Below, piece by piece: positions 1 to 6,694 of a stretch of DNA of 16,598 nt. Each line of letters opens with the position of its first letter. Positions within the stretch are counted from its first letter, which is position 1. Under the pieces are notes generated by a model. The model made no database searches, was not told the DNA's origin, and worked only from the letters and a program-made list of their open reading frames with translations. Source of the stretch: an uncultured Methanobrevibacter sp. (GTDB lineage: Archaea; Methanobacteriota; Methanobacteria; Methanobacteriales; Methanobacteriaceae); the NCBI RefSeq assembly GCF_937898925.1, contig NZ_CALDKF010000074.1:1-16598 (forward strand), in the 5' to 3' direction. A program made the translations under genes and the position numbers.

Positions 1-2
1 AA

Positions 3-185
3 AAATCAAAAATCGATTTATTCTTCAATTTTTGGAATTTCACCTGGAAGAATTATTCTAAATTTCAAGATTATGAATCTGCAGTAAAAAATATTAAATT
101 ATTTGAATATTTTCAGGATCAAAAAAATTTTATAAAATTAAATGATTTAAATTATTCTAATAATTACGAATGTTCGATATCTTAA
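3..185 (+). CDS. C-terminal fragment of an unidentified gene (5' end outside window)
   Basis: One plus-strand frame is open from the window edge for 60 codons and ends with TAA at 183-185; the other two plus frames close earlier, near positions 58 and 89. The fragment is rich in Phe, Trp, Tyr, Asn and Lys, with segments such as FFNFWNFTWKNYSKF and LFEYFQDQKNFIKLNDLNY, which looks like the mixed helical end of a globular protein rather than a random A/T-rich translation. No family could be recognised and no motif points to a function. The gene would run toward the minus-strand gene at 495-779, so the spacer after it is a convergent one. It could still be a chance open frame, because the piece is short. 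Confidence 0.45.
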   Translation, partial: KSKIDLFFNFWNFTWKNYSKFQDYESAVKNIKLFEYFQDQKNFIKLNDLNYSNNYECSIS

Positions 186-494
186 AAATATTCTTTAAAT
201 TCTCAAAAAATTTCTAAAAAAATTAAAAATATGGATTAATTTTATTTAATACGAACTATTCGAATAAATTAAGACAATCATTTTTGATGATATATTAAAA
301 AAAATTAATTTTAATATAAACGAATAGTTTAATTTTGTATAAATAATTAGTAATAATACTAATAGTTTTAATAATATTAAATAGTTTATATATTTTAAAA
401 TAGTTAGTAAAATAATAAATTAAATTTTATTAATATATAAAAAAGATATTAAAAAGTAATAAAAATAGTTTAAAAATAAAAATAAGAAATAAAA
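186..494. other. A/T-rich convergent spacer with nested inverted repeats
   Basis: No coding frame is supported here. Three inverted repeats are visible. An outer pair, AACTATTCG (254-262) and CGAATAGTT (321-329), encloses an inner 10-bp pair, TATATTAAAA (291-300) and TTTTAATATA (309-318). A separate pair, ATTAGTA (346-352) and TACTAAT (357-363), has a 4-nt loop. The spacer lies between two genes that run toward each other, so the structures may serve termination in both directions. The stretch 420-490 is T-rich when read on the minus strand, as expected past the end of the 495-779 gene. Confidence 0.5.
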
Positions 495-779
495 TTAATT
501 TATTTCTTCTAAATCTTCCAATTCTTCCTTAAATTTATAATCTTGGAATTGATAATATTTAAATCTATAAGGCATTTTAGATCTTTTAGACCTTTTCTTA
601 GCTTTAGGTTTATTCTTATTTTTAAGCCTATCCAATTGAGCTCTCTTCTTATCCCTATTTCTTTGAGCTCTTTCAGCTTGAGTTGTAGCTAACAACTTCT
701 TATTTTTTCTATGGTGAGGAGAATGATAAGAGTTAGCTTGAACTAATCGTCTCCTGCTTCTGATTAATGTAATTGACAT
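495..779 (-). CDS. Small very basic hypothetical protein (94 aa)
   Basis: I do not recognise a family. The 94-residue product has 29 Lys/Arg residues and no Cys. It starts with a short hydrophobic/basic stretch (MSITLIRSRRR), continues with a long Lys/Arg/Gln-rich segment (about residues 22-70, probably helical), passes through an aromatic patch (MPYRFKYYQFQDYKF) and ends in an acidic tail (EELEDLEEIN). The strong basic charge suggests nucleic-acid or ribosome association, but that is inference only. There is a weak AGGT element 7 nt before the ATG. The gene lies 71 bp behind the 59-residue gene at 851-1030 on the same strand and may be co-transcribed with it. Composition argues for a real gene: the A/T-rich surroundings would not by chance give such an ordered basic, aromatic, acidic layout. 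Confidence 0.6.
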   Translation of the reverse strand: MSITLIRSRRRLVQANSYHSPHHRKNKKLLATTQAERAQRNRDKKRAQLDRLKNKNKPKAKKRSKRSKMPYRFKYYQFQDYKFKEELEDLEEIN

Positions 780-850
780 TATATAACCTATCGCTAAAAT
801 GATTAATATAAAAATATAATAGATCTTTAATTAGTATAATCTTTAAAAAA

Positions 851-1030
851 CTAGAGTGTATTAGTTCTTTTATCTAAAGTATTTTGTATCTCATCAATTC
901 TATCAACAACTACGCGGATAGCTTGTTCTCCATTTCTGGTAGGATTGATACCTTGTTCTACTAATAATGCATCTCTAATATCTCTTAATCTATCAATGGA
1001 ATCAATTTTCATTATAGTACTATAAAACAT
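851..1030 (-). CDS. Small hypothetical helical protein (59 aa)
   Basis: The ATG at 1028-1030 follows GGTGA with a 4-nt spacer, the same arrangement seen before other genes here, and the frame runs 59 codons to TAG at 851-853. The product begins MFYSTIMKIDSIDRLRDIRD and continues with ALLVEQGINPTRNGEQAIRV and a helical stretch VVDRIDEIQNTLDKR. A second in-frame ATG at 1012 would give 53 residues but lacks a ribosome site at the proper distance. The regular spacing of Ile/Leu/Val among charged residues predicts two amphipathic helices separated by a GINPTRNG turn, as in small dimerising or helix-turn-helix-like proteins, but no DNA-binding motif is clear. It precedes the basic 94-residue gene by 71 bp, so the two may form an operon. 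Function is unknown. Confidence 0.65.
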   Translation of the reverse strand: MFYSTIMKIDSIDRLRDIRDALLVEQGINPTRNGEQAIRVVVDRIDEIQNTLDKRTNTL

Positions 1031-1159
1031 ATTTTCACCAAATAATCTAAATAAGACTAAGTAAAATTTTTAAATTAACTAATTAAATATATGATTTTTC
1101 TAATATTAATAGTTATTAGTAATTAAAATTAATACAAAAAATAGCATAAAAACAATTTA

Positions 1160-1225
1160 AGATTAAAAAAATTAAAAAAAATTAAAAAAATAAGAAAAAA
1201 TTGTAATATCTATAAAGATATTACA
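1160..1225 (-). terminator. Hairpin plus T-tract terminator of the adhesin-like gene
   Basis: A perfect 10-bp stem is formed by 1202-1211 and 1216-1225 with the loop ATAA, directly after the stop codon at 1226-1228. Read on the minus strand it is followed by several runs of T (complement of 1160-1200). This is the layout of a bacterial-style intrinsic terminator. Archaeal polymerase needs mainly the T tract, so the hairpin may protect the 3' end. Confidence 0.7.
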
Positions 1226-3448
1226 TTATAATATTGTAACTTTTTTTTGAACAGTATCAGCAACGTAACCTAATGCAGTATTGGAATATGAACACTTCAT
1301 AGTGTAAGTTCCAGAAGCTAAGCCACTAATAGTTGCAAAACCATTTTCATCAGTAGTTACCTTATATGTGTCAATATCACAAGGAATTGTATTGTTTAAA
1401 CCAATGCTTAAACCTTTTACAGCATAATTAAGGAAGTTATTAGCCATTTCAGTTGCAGTTCTACCATAAACATAATCCATATTATGCTCATTTAAGTAAG
1501 ATCCAGGATTAGCTAATCCTGTAAAGCTATCAGGACTGTAGTCATCGTCATGAGCCCTTTTAAGCCAACTGCAAGTTGCTAAATCCACTTGAGTTTTTGT
1601 AAATCCTAATACAACCCTATTATCATATTTATCTAAGTAATTCTGATACCAGTTACTGCACATATCAACAAACATACCACTATCAGCTCCACCAAATATA
1701 CAGAAAACACAAACGTTTTCATAACCATATTTGTAGATATCTTTACAATGTTCATTAGGGCCAATATCATCATTAACTAAAACAGTATATCCTTTGGATC
1801 TTAATATTTTAGCTATGTCATTGATGAATTTAAGGTCTGTTGCCTTATTGTAAATATTATCTGAGTCAATGATAATGGTTTTTTTAGTCATTTTAACTCC
1901 ACTTCCTGCGGATTGATTACCGAAAAGGGAAGTTATACTGACTGTTTGATTAACAAGAGGGTTTCCTTTCATATCAGTTAATCTGATAGTGAACTCTCCA
2001 GGACTAGCGCTTTTTATGGTTATCTTAGCTGTAGCATTAGTCAAGACCTTAACAGTCAAAGACTTGCTGCTTGCTGCATATCCGACAGAAGCTGCATGGT
2101 TTAATTTAACCTTATAGGAGCTTGGTACGGAATTTATCTTTAATGAAACCCTACCTTTAGAGTTAGTAGTTTTAGTAAACTTCTTTCCATCAAAGGTAAT
2201 TACAACTTTTTCACCAGATACTGCCCTATTTGAACTGTCTTTCAAGTATGCATAGAAGTACTTTCCTCTAACAACAGTTGCATTCGCTACTGTAAATTTG
2301 GTCTTAGCTATATAAGATCTCAATTTGAAAGACTTGGTAAAAGGCTTATAGTATCCAGAACCAGCATAGATAATACGGGTTGTATAATATCCTGATTTTG
2401 AGTTGATCTTTAAGGATACTCTACCGTTACTGTTAGTTTTCTTATAGAAATTCTTATTGTTGAATCTGATTCTAATGGTTTTATTTACCAAAGGATTACC
2501 TTTCTTATCCTTTAAGTAAGCATATAAATACTTTCCTCTAACTACAGAAGTGCTAGCAACAGTAATGTTTGTTTTGGTTCTATAAACATTTAAATAAAAG
2601 GATTTGCTGCTTGACTTATAACTGGTATTACCTGCATAGGTAATTTTAGTTAGATATTTAGCTGCAACTGAAGGTATTTTAAGACTTACTCTACCTTTGC
2701 TATTGGTCACTTTAGTAAATGTCTTGCCTTTGAATCTGATCTTTACAGTCTGTCCTGCAAGTGCATTTCCAGAACTGTCTTTCAAGTAAGCATACAAGTA
2801 TTTTCCTCTAGCAACTGATTCGCTTGCTACAGTAATGCTGGTTTTTACCTGATAGATGTTCAAGTCAAATGATTCAGCGCTTGAGAGATATTCAGAATCT
2901 CCATTAAAATTAACTTTTAGGGTATATTTACCTAAAAATGAATTGAATTTTAATGTAACTGCACCATTTGCATCAGTTGTCTTATTGTATTTATTGCCAC
3001 CTATATCCAATAATAGACTCTTTCCGGATATAGGATTTCCATTATTATCTTTCAAATAAATATATAATGTAGTACCTCTTTTAATTGATGTCTTTGAGAC
3101 AGAGATACTTGTATTTCCTTTAGATTCTTCTAAAGAAAGATCAGCGTTATCATCTGAATCTACAGAACCCTCATTATCACTTGCTAACTGTTCTGTAGAA
3201 CTGCTATCGCCATAACTCTCATTGGATTGGCTTTCAGATAATACGTCTGATTGTGAATTTTCTTCCTCTTGATTATCAGTCACACTGGAAGAAATGTCAT
3301 CAGCATTTTCAACTGAATCAATTCCAATTGCCTCAGTTGAGTCAATACTGTTTAAATCATTGTCATTTATTTCATTAGCTGATATAACATTAATACTCAA
3401 GAACAATATCAATGCCAAAATCAGGGTAAATTTTATCTTTTTCGATAT
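1226..3448 (-). CDS. Secreted adhesin-like protein with four Ig-like repeats and a nested C-terminal domain
   Basis: Predicted surface protein of 740 residues. The only start well placed behind the ribosome site GGAGGTG (3454-3460) is an ATA codon at 3446-3448. From it the N-terminus reads MSKKIKFTLILALILFLSIN followed by VISA, a textbook signal peptide with cleavage near residue 24. A TTG at 3416-3418 would cut the signal peptide short. An acidic Ser/Asp/Glu-rich linker (about 25-110) leads to four Ig-like repeats of about 88-90 residues (about 113-200, 202-289, 291-379, 381-468) sharing RGKYLYAYLKD and TNSKGRVSLKI. A fifth beta domain seems split: its first half is at about 471-521 and its last strands (TTDENGFATISGL onward) at 697-740. 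In between lies an alpha/beta domain (about 522-693) with the blocks GPNEH, GGADSG, RAHDDDYSP and GLANP. No LPXTG-like or transmembrane anchor is seen at the C-terminus. The role is probably adhesion or cell-wall association, by analogy with Methanobrevibacter adhesin-like proteins. Confidence 0.85.
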   Translation of the reverse strand: MSKKIKFTLILALILFLSINVISANEINDNDLNSIDSTEAIGIDSVENADDISSSVTDNQEEENSQSDVLSESQSNESYGDSSSTEQLASDNEGSVDSDDNADLSLEESKGNTSISVSKTSIKRGTTLYIYLKDNNGNPISGKSLLLDIGGNKYNKTTDANGAVTLKFNSFLGKYTLKVNFNGDSEYLSSAESFDLNIYQVKTSITVASESVARGKYLYAYLKDSSGNALAGQTVKIRFKGKTFTKVTNSKGRVSLKIPSVAAKYLTKITYAGNTSYKSSSKSFYLNVYRTKTNITVASTSVVRGKYLYAYLKDKKGNPLVNKTIRIRFNNKNFYKKTNSNGRVSLKINSKSGYYTTRIIYAGSGYYKPFTKSFKLRSYIAKTKFTVANATVVRGKYFYAYLKDSSNRAVSGEKVVITFDGKKFTKTTNSKGRVSLKINSVPSSYKVKLNHAASVGYAASSKSLTVKVLTNATAKITIKSASPGEFTIRLTDMKGNPLVNQTVSITSLFGNQSAGSGVKMTKKTIIIDSDNIYNKATDLKFINDIAKILRSKGYTVLVNDDIGPNEHCKDIYKYGYENVCVFCIFGGADSGMFVDMCSNWYQNYLDKYDNRVVLGFTKTQVDLATCSWLKRAHDDDYSPDSFTGLANPGSYLNEHNMDYVYGRTATEMANNFLNYAVKGLSIGLNNTIPCDIDTYKVTTDENGFATISGLASGTYTMKCSYSNTALGYVADTVQKKVTIL
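2045..3112 (-). repeat. Four tandem Ig-like repeat units (about 267 bp each)
   Basis: Within the adhesin-like gene, residues about 113-468 consist of four units of 88-90 residues. Units 2-4 are closest to each other: each carries VRGKYLYAYLKD or a near variant, then a beta-rich stretch ending KxTNSxGRVSLKIxS. The first unit is more divergent (KRGTTLYIYLKD). Repeats this similar are open to copy-number change by recombination. Confidence 0.8.
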
Positions 3449-3498
3449 ATTTACACCTCCATTTTGAAATAAACTGTTCGTATAAACTAAATATAAAT
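3446..3498 (-). promoter_or_regulatory. Probable TATA box, ribosome site and ATA start of the adhesin-like gene
   Basis: On the minus strand a TATA-like TTTATATTTAG (complement of about 3488-3498) lies 40-50 nt before the start, leaving room for transcription to begin near 3466. The ribosome site GGAGGTG (3454-3460) is a seven-base match to the usual archaeal anti-Shine-Dalgarno complement. It is followed after 5 nt by ATA TCG AAA AAG. No ATG, GTG or TTG occurs at a usable distance. Confidence 0.6.
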
Positions 3499-3969
3499 TC
3501 TTGTGATTAAAATTTTATTTTTTATCTTATATAAACTTTTAGTAAAAATATGCCTTTTTTTCAAAAAATAAGCACAATTTGCTATTCTTTAAGTAAATAA
3601 ATAACGGATATCCGTTTTTTAAAATTCATTTAAAAAGCAATTAGTTTTTCTATTTAAAAACTAATATTCAAAAATTACTTAAAATACCTATTTTTCAATA
3701 AAACCCTTTATTTTTAAGTTAAAATAGAAAATAAGGAATTTAAGAAAAAATCATATTAAATTAATTAATTGATTCTAAATTAAGTTAATTTAAGCGGTTA
3801 ATTCGAAAAATAATCAATTTTAAACCCTCTATTTAAAAAAAGAATAGTTCTAATAAGAAATATCATATATTTTTATTAATTATATTTAACTTATAAAAAG
3901 TAATATAAATATTAAATAATAAATATAAAAAATAAAATTAATATTATTTTATGATTTTGAGGAATTAAA
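3449..3969. other. 521-bp divergent spacer with two inverted repeats
   Basis: Contains the promoters of the adhesin-like gene (left) and the DUF368 gene (right) and no supported coding frame. Two structures stand out. One is the perfect 14-bp palindrome AACGGATATCCGTT (3603-3616), which is C/G-richer than its surroundings. The other is an inverted repeat with 10-bp arms, ATTAGTTTTT (3640-3649) and AAAAACTAAT (3656-3665), with a 6-nt loop. TATA-like sequences toward the DUF368 gene lie at about 3891-3912. The core CTTTTAGTA at 3536-3544 matches the core of the element upstream of htpX and uvrA. Confidence 0.55.
3603..3616. promoter_or_regulatory. Perfect palindrome AACGGATATCCGTT, candidate operator
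   Basis: A 14-bp perfect palindrome with a GGATATCC centre in an otherwise A/T-only spacer between divergent genes, followed by a run of T. It lies about 155 bp before the adhesin-like start and 354 bp before the DUF368 start. Binding by a dimeric regulator is plausible but unproven. Confidence 0.35.
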
Positions 3970-4827
3970 ATGAATTTGGATTTAAAAGAAATTATCTTGA
4001 TTTTCCTTAGAGGATTATTCATGGGATCTGCAGATATTGTTCCTGGAGTTTCAGGAGGAACAATCGCTTTAATTACAGGAATATATGAACGTTTGATCAA
4101 TGCGATAAGCAGCATAAGATTCAGCTTTTTAAAGCCATTATTTAAAGCTGATTTTGGTGGTTTTAAAGATAAATTAATCGAAGAGATAGACTTTGAATTG
4201 TTCATTCCATTGCTTTTAGGTATTGGAATAGCATTCATTACCCTTGCAAAAGTAATCAGCTATTTGCTTGATACACAAACTGCATATACATTTTCATTCT
4301 TTTTAGGATTGATTCTCGCTTCTGCATATATCCTATACACAAAACTAGAAAATATAAACCTCAAATTAATCCTCATTACAGTTATTGGGATAATTCTCTC
4401 CTATATATTTGTAGGATTAAATCCAATTGCAACCAATCATAGCCTAATTGTAATATTCTTATCAGGACTTATTGCAATATGTGCAATGATCTTACCAGGA
4501 ATCTCTGGATCTTTCTTATTATTGCTCCTTGGACAGTATCAATACATGCTAAATGCTTTAAATTCAAGAAATCTTGTGGAAATTTTTGTATTTGGTATAG
4601 GTGCTGTAATAGGAATTTTAGGATTTTCCAAGCTCTTGAACTACTTGCTTGAGAAATATGAATCTGCTACAATGGCATTTTTAATAGGAATCATGGTTGG
4701 AACATTGAGATTGCCTATTATGAAAATTACATCTACAATTCAAGGTTCATGGATTCCATGCATTGTCTTAGCTTTAATTGCATTTGTACTAATCATTGTA
4801 TTGGAGAAAAAATTCAAAAAAGAATAA
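3970..4827 (+). CDS. DUF368 family membrane protein (PopT-like lipid-phosphate translocase)
   Basis: A polytopic membrane protein of 285 residues. The DUF368 signature is present twice, as expected for its internal duplication: GSADIVPGVSGGTIALITG at about residues 19-37, and CAMILPGISGSFLLLLLGQY at 161-180. About eight hydrophobic segments are visible, with a basic cytoplasmic C-terminus (EKKFKKE). In bacteria, DUF368 (PopT) proteins have been proposed to recycle the undecaprenyl-phosphate carrier across the membrane. In a pseudomurein-walled methanogen the equivalent role for the lipid carrier of wall or glycan synthesis is a reasonable inference. Length is normal for the family. The ATG at 3970 has a GAGGA element 5 nt upstream. 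The next gene starts 57 bp downstream on the same strand and is probably co-transcribed. Confidence 0.88.
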   Translation: MNLDLKEIILIFLRGLFMGSADIVPGVSGGTIALITGIYERLINAISSIRFSFLKPLFKADFGGFKDKLIEEIDFELFIPLLLGIGIAFITLAKVISYLLDTQTAYTFSFFLGLILASAYILYTKLENINLKLILITVIGIILSYIFVGLNPIATNHSLIVIFLSGLIAICAMILPGISGSFLLLLLGQYQYMLNALNSRNLVEIFVFGIGAVIGILGFSKLLNYLLEKYESATMAFLIGIMVGTLRLPIMKITSTIQGSWIPCIVLALIAFVLIIVLEKKFKKE

Positions 4828-4884
4828 TGATAATCGATTAAAGAAAAAAATTAAATCAAACACAATTCTATTTTTGGTGAAAAA

Positions 4885-6552
4885 ATGGGCTTATTTGACT
4901 TCATAAAAAAAGATAAAAAAGATAAAAAAGACAAGAAGGAAAAAAAGAATAAAAAAGATGAAAAATCTATCGATTTTGATTCAATAGACAATATAAGCTC
5001 AGAAGATTTAAAACTGGCTAAAGAAAAACGTCTTAAAAATGATATACGTACTGAAGGGGACATTTTGAAAGATGAAACCTTTAGAAGTATCGCTATGAAC
5101 CACAGCAATAGAAACAACAGAATCGCTGCGGTTATGGAAATGAAATCACAGGATGTTTTGGAAGATTTGGCTATGGATAATAAGGACAGATATGTAAGAA
5201 CAATTTCCGCTTCAAGAATCACTGACCCAAATATCCTGAAGGAATTAGCATACAATGCTAAGTACAGTGATGTCAGACAGATAGCATTTGACAAATTAGG
5301 AATGGAGGAAAATGTCCTTGCTGAGATTGCTAAATTTGATAAGAAAGGAAAAAACAGATTATCTGCAGTTCGTGAAATAGAAGATGAACTCATTCTGATG
5401 GATGTTTGTCTCAATGCTAAGGACCAAAAAGTCAAAATCAATGCAGTTGAAAAGATCGAAAACAACCAAATATTAGCTGAAATATTAAAAAATTCCTCTG
5501 ACAATAAGATATTCAATACAATTATCAATAAGGAAAGATTTTCAGATGAAGAGATTTTATCTGAAATAGCAAGAAGCAGTGAATATGATAAGTTCATTAG
5601 GGTTGAAGCATTGAATAAACTTGATGACAATCAAAGCCTTGAAACAATAAAAGAGATTGCATTCAATGAAATGGATGAGCATGTATGTTCTGCAGCAATA
5701 GAGAAATTGGATTCAGAAGATGATTTGATTGAAATTGCATTGAATTCAGACTATTCATCATCCAGGTTAAAAGCTACTGAAAAAATCGATAATGAAGATG
5801 TCTTAAAAGAGATTGCATTGAATGATGAGGATAAGTTTGTCAGAATTGAAGCACTAAAAGATATAAAAAATGAGAATATCATTAAAGATATATACCTACA
5901 AGAGAAAGATAACTTCGTTAGAAGTGAAGCTATTAAAAATATTGATTCTTTAGTTAATTTAATTGATATTAGTATTAAAGAGGATGATTTAATTGTAGCT
6001 AAAAATGCTTTAAATAAACTCATTAGCAATAAGGAAAATTATATTGAAAATGAAGAGGATTCGTATGATTTTGAAAATCATTTAAAGAATGTTGCAATTG
6101 AATCAAAACATGAGGAAATCAGCAAAATGGCTATCAATAATATAGAAAATGAGAATCTTTTAATAGAAATCAGTGAAAAATCCATATATCTTGACAGTCA
6201 ACTTGAAGCAGTATCTAAAATAAAATCAGAAAATGTTCTCTCTGAGATAGTGAAAAGCAATAAGGATTCCAACATTAGATTAAATGCAATTAGAAGAATT
6301 AAGGATAAGAAACTTTTAGAGGACATTTCAATCAATGGAAAATACAATGATGCACGTATTGAAGCCATTTCAAAAATAAAGAATCAAGAGATACTAGTCA
6401 AATTGGCATATAATGATGAGGATTCAAAGATTCGTGAATCTGCATGTAAGAACATTCAGACTGTATCTGTTTTAGATGATATAGCTATTAAAGATGAAGA
6501 TAAATATGTAAGGGAAGTAGCTGAAAAAAGATCTGTATTGCTTAAAAAATAA
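4885..6552 (+). CDS. Protein of about 18 short HEAT-like repeats with a Lys/Asp-rich N-terminus
   Basis: The 555-residue product begins MGLFDFIKK, followed by a low-complexity Lys/Asp/Glu stretch (residues 8-29) encoded by near-tandem AAA AAA GAT codons. From about residue 60 to the end, units of 25-29 residues repeat about 18 times with the pattern (V/I)LxEIA-x(3)-D-xx(V/I)R-xx-A-xx-KI-xN, for example VLKEIALNDEDKFVRIEALK. This is the two-helix repeat of E-Z/PBS-lyase-type HEAT or LRV-like proteins, shorter than classical HEAT units, and it should form an alpha solenoid used as a protein-binding scaffold. A less regular insert lies near residues 380-400. There is no catalytic motif, signal peptide or transmembrane segment, so it should be cytoplasmic. 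The start follows GGTGA with a 4-nt spacer. It lies 57 bp behind the DUF368 gene and converges on uvrA. The partner is unknown. Confidence 0.85.
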   Translation: MGLFDFIKKDKKDKKDKKEKKNKKDEKSIDFDSIDNISSEDLKLAKEKRLKNDIRTEGDILKDETFRSIAMNHSNRNNRIAAVMEMKSQDVLEDLAMDNKDRYVRTISASRITDPNILKELAYNAKYSDVRQIAFDKLGMEENVLAEIAKFDKKGKNRLSAVREIEDELILMDVCLNAKDQKVKINAVEKIENNQILAEILKNSSDNKIFNTIINKERFSDEEILSEIARSSEYDKFIRVEALNKLDDNQSLETIKEIAFNEMDEHVCSAAIEKLDSEDDLIEIALNSDYSSSRLKATEKIDNEDVLKEIALNDEDKFVRIEALKDIKNENIIKDIYLQEKDNFVRSEAIKNIDSLVNLIDISIKEDDLIVAKNALNKLISNKENYIENEEDSYDFENHLKNVAIESKHEEISKMAINNIENENLLIEISEKSIYLDSQLEAVSKIKSENVLSEIVKSNKDSNIRLNAIRRIKDKKLLEDISINGKYNDARIEAISKIKNQEILVKLAYNDEDSKIRESACKNIQTVSVLDDIAIKDEDKYVREVAEKRSVLLKK

Positions 6553-6694
6553 AATTTTAAAAAAAAATAGTATAAAATAATGTAAAATAGTATAAAATAG
6601 TAATAATATTTAAAATATAAAATAGAAAAAAATTAAAAAAACTTATTTTAAAAAATAAAAAATATTAGTAAATAATAGATAACTATTATTTACT
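6553..6694 (-). terminator. uvrA terminator: 12-bp hairpin over the stop codon plus T tracts
   Basis: AGTAAATAATAG (6667-6678) and CTATTATTTACT (6683-6694) form a perfect 12-bp stem with the loop ATAA. The uvrA stop (6686-6688) sits inside the right arm. On the minus strand the stem is followed by TTTTTTATTTTTT and further T runs. The rest of the spacer (6553-6660) is A/T-rich with short near-repeats of TATAAAATAG and would also receive transcripts from the convergent HEAT-like gene, whose own end has only a weak A/T stem. Confidence 0.7.

Noticed and set aside
1226..3448. Adhesin-like gene as a pseudogene because it lacks an ATG
   Set aside because: The frame is intact for 740 codons with a strong ribosome site, so a rare start or a recent start-codon change is more likely than decay.
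3912..4238. Minus-strand open frame of 108 codons opposite the start of the DUF368 gene
   Set aside because: The plus strand carries the DUF368 signature; the minus frame is a hydrophobic shadow.
4851..5630. Long minus-strand open frame (259 codons) opposite the HEAT-like gene
   Set aside because: Its Ser/Leu/Phe-rich translation is what the complement of Asp/Glu/Lys/Ile codons gives; the plus-strand frame has clear repeats and a ribosome site.
5751..6029. Second minus-strand open frame opposite the HEAT-like gene
   Set aside because: Same reason: an antisense shadow without a ribosome site or recognisable domain.
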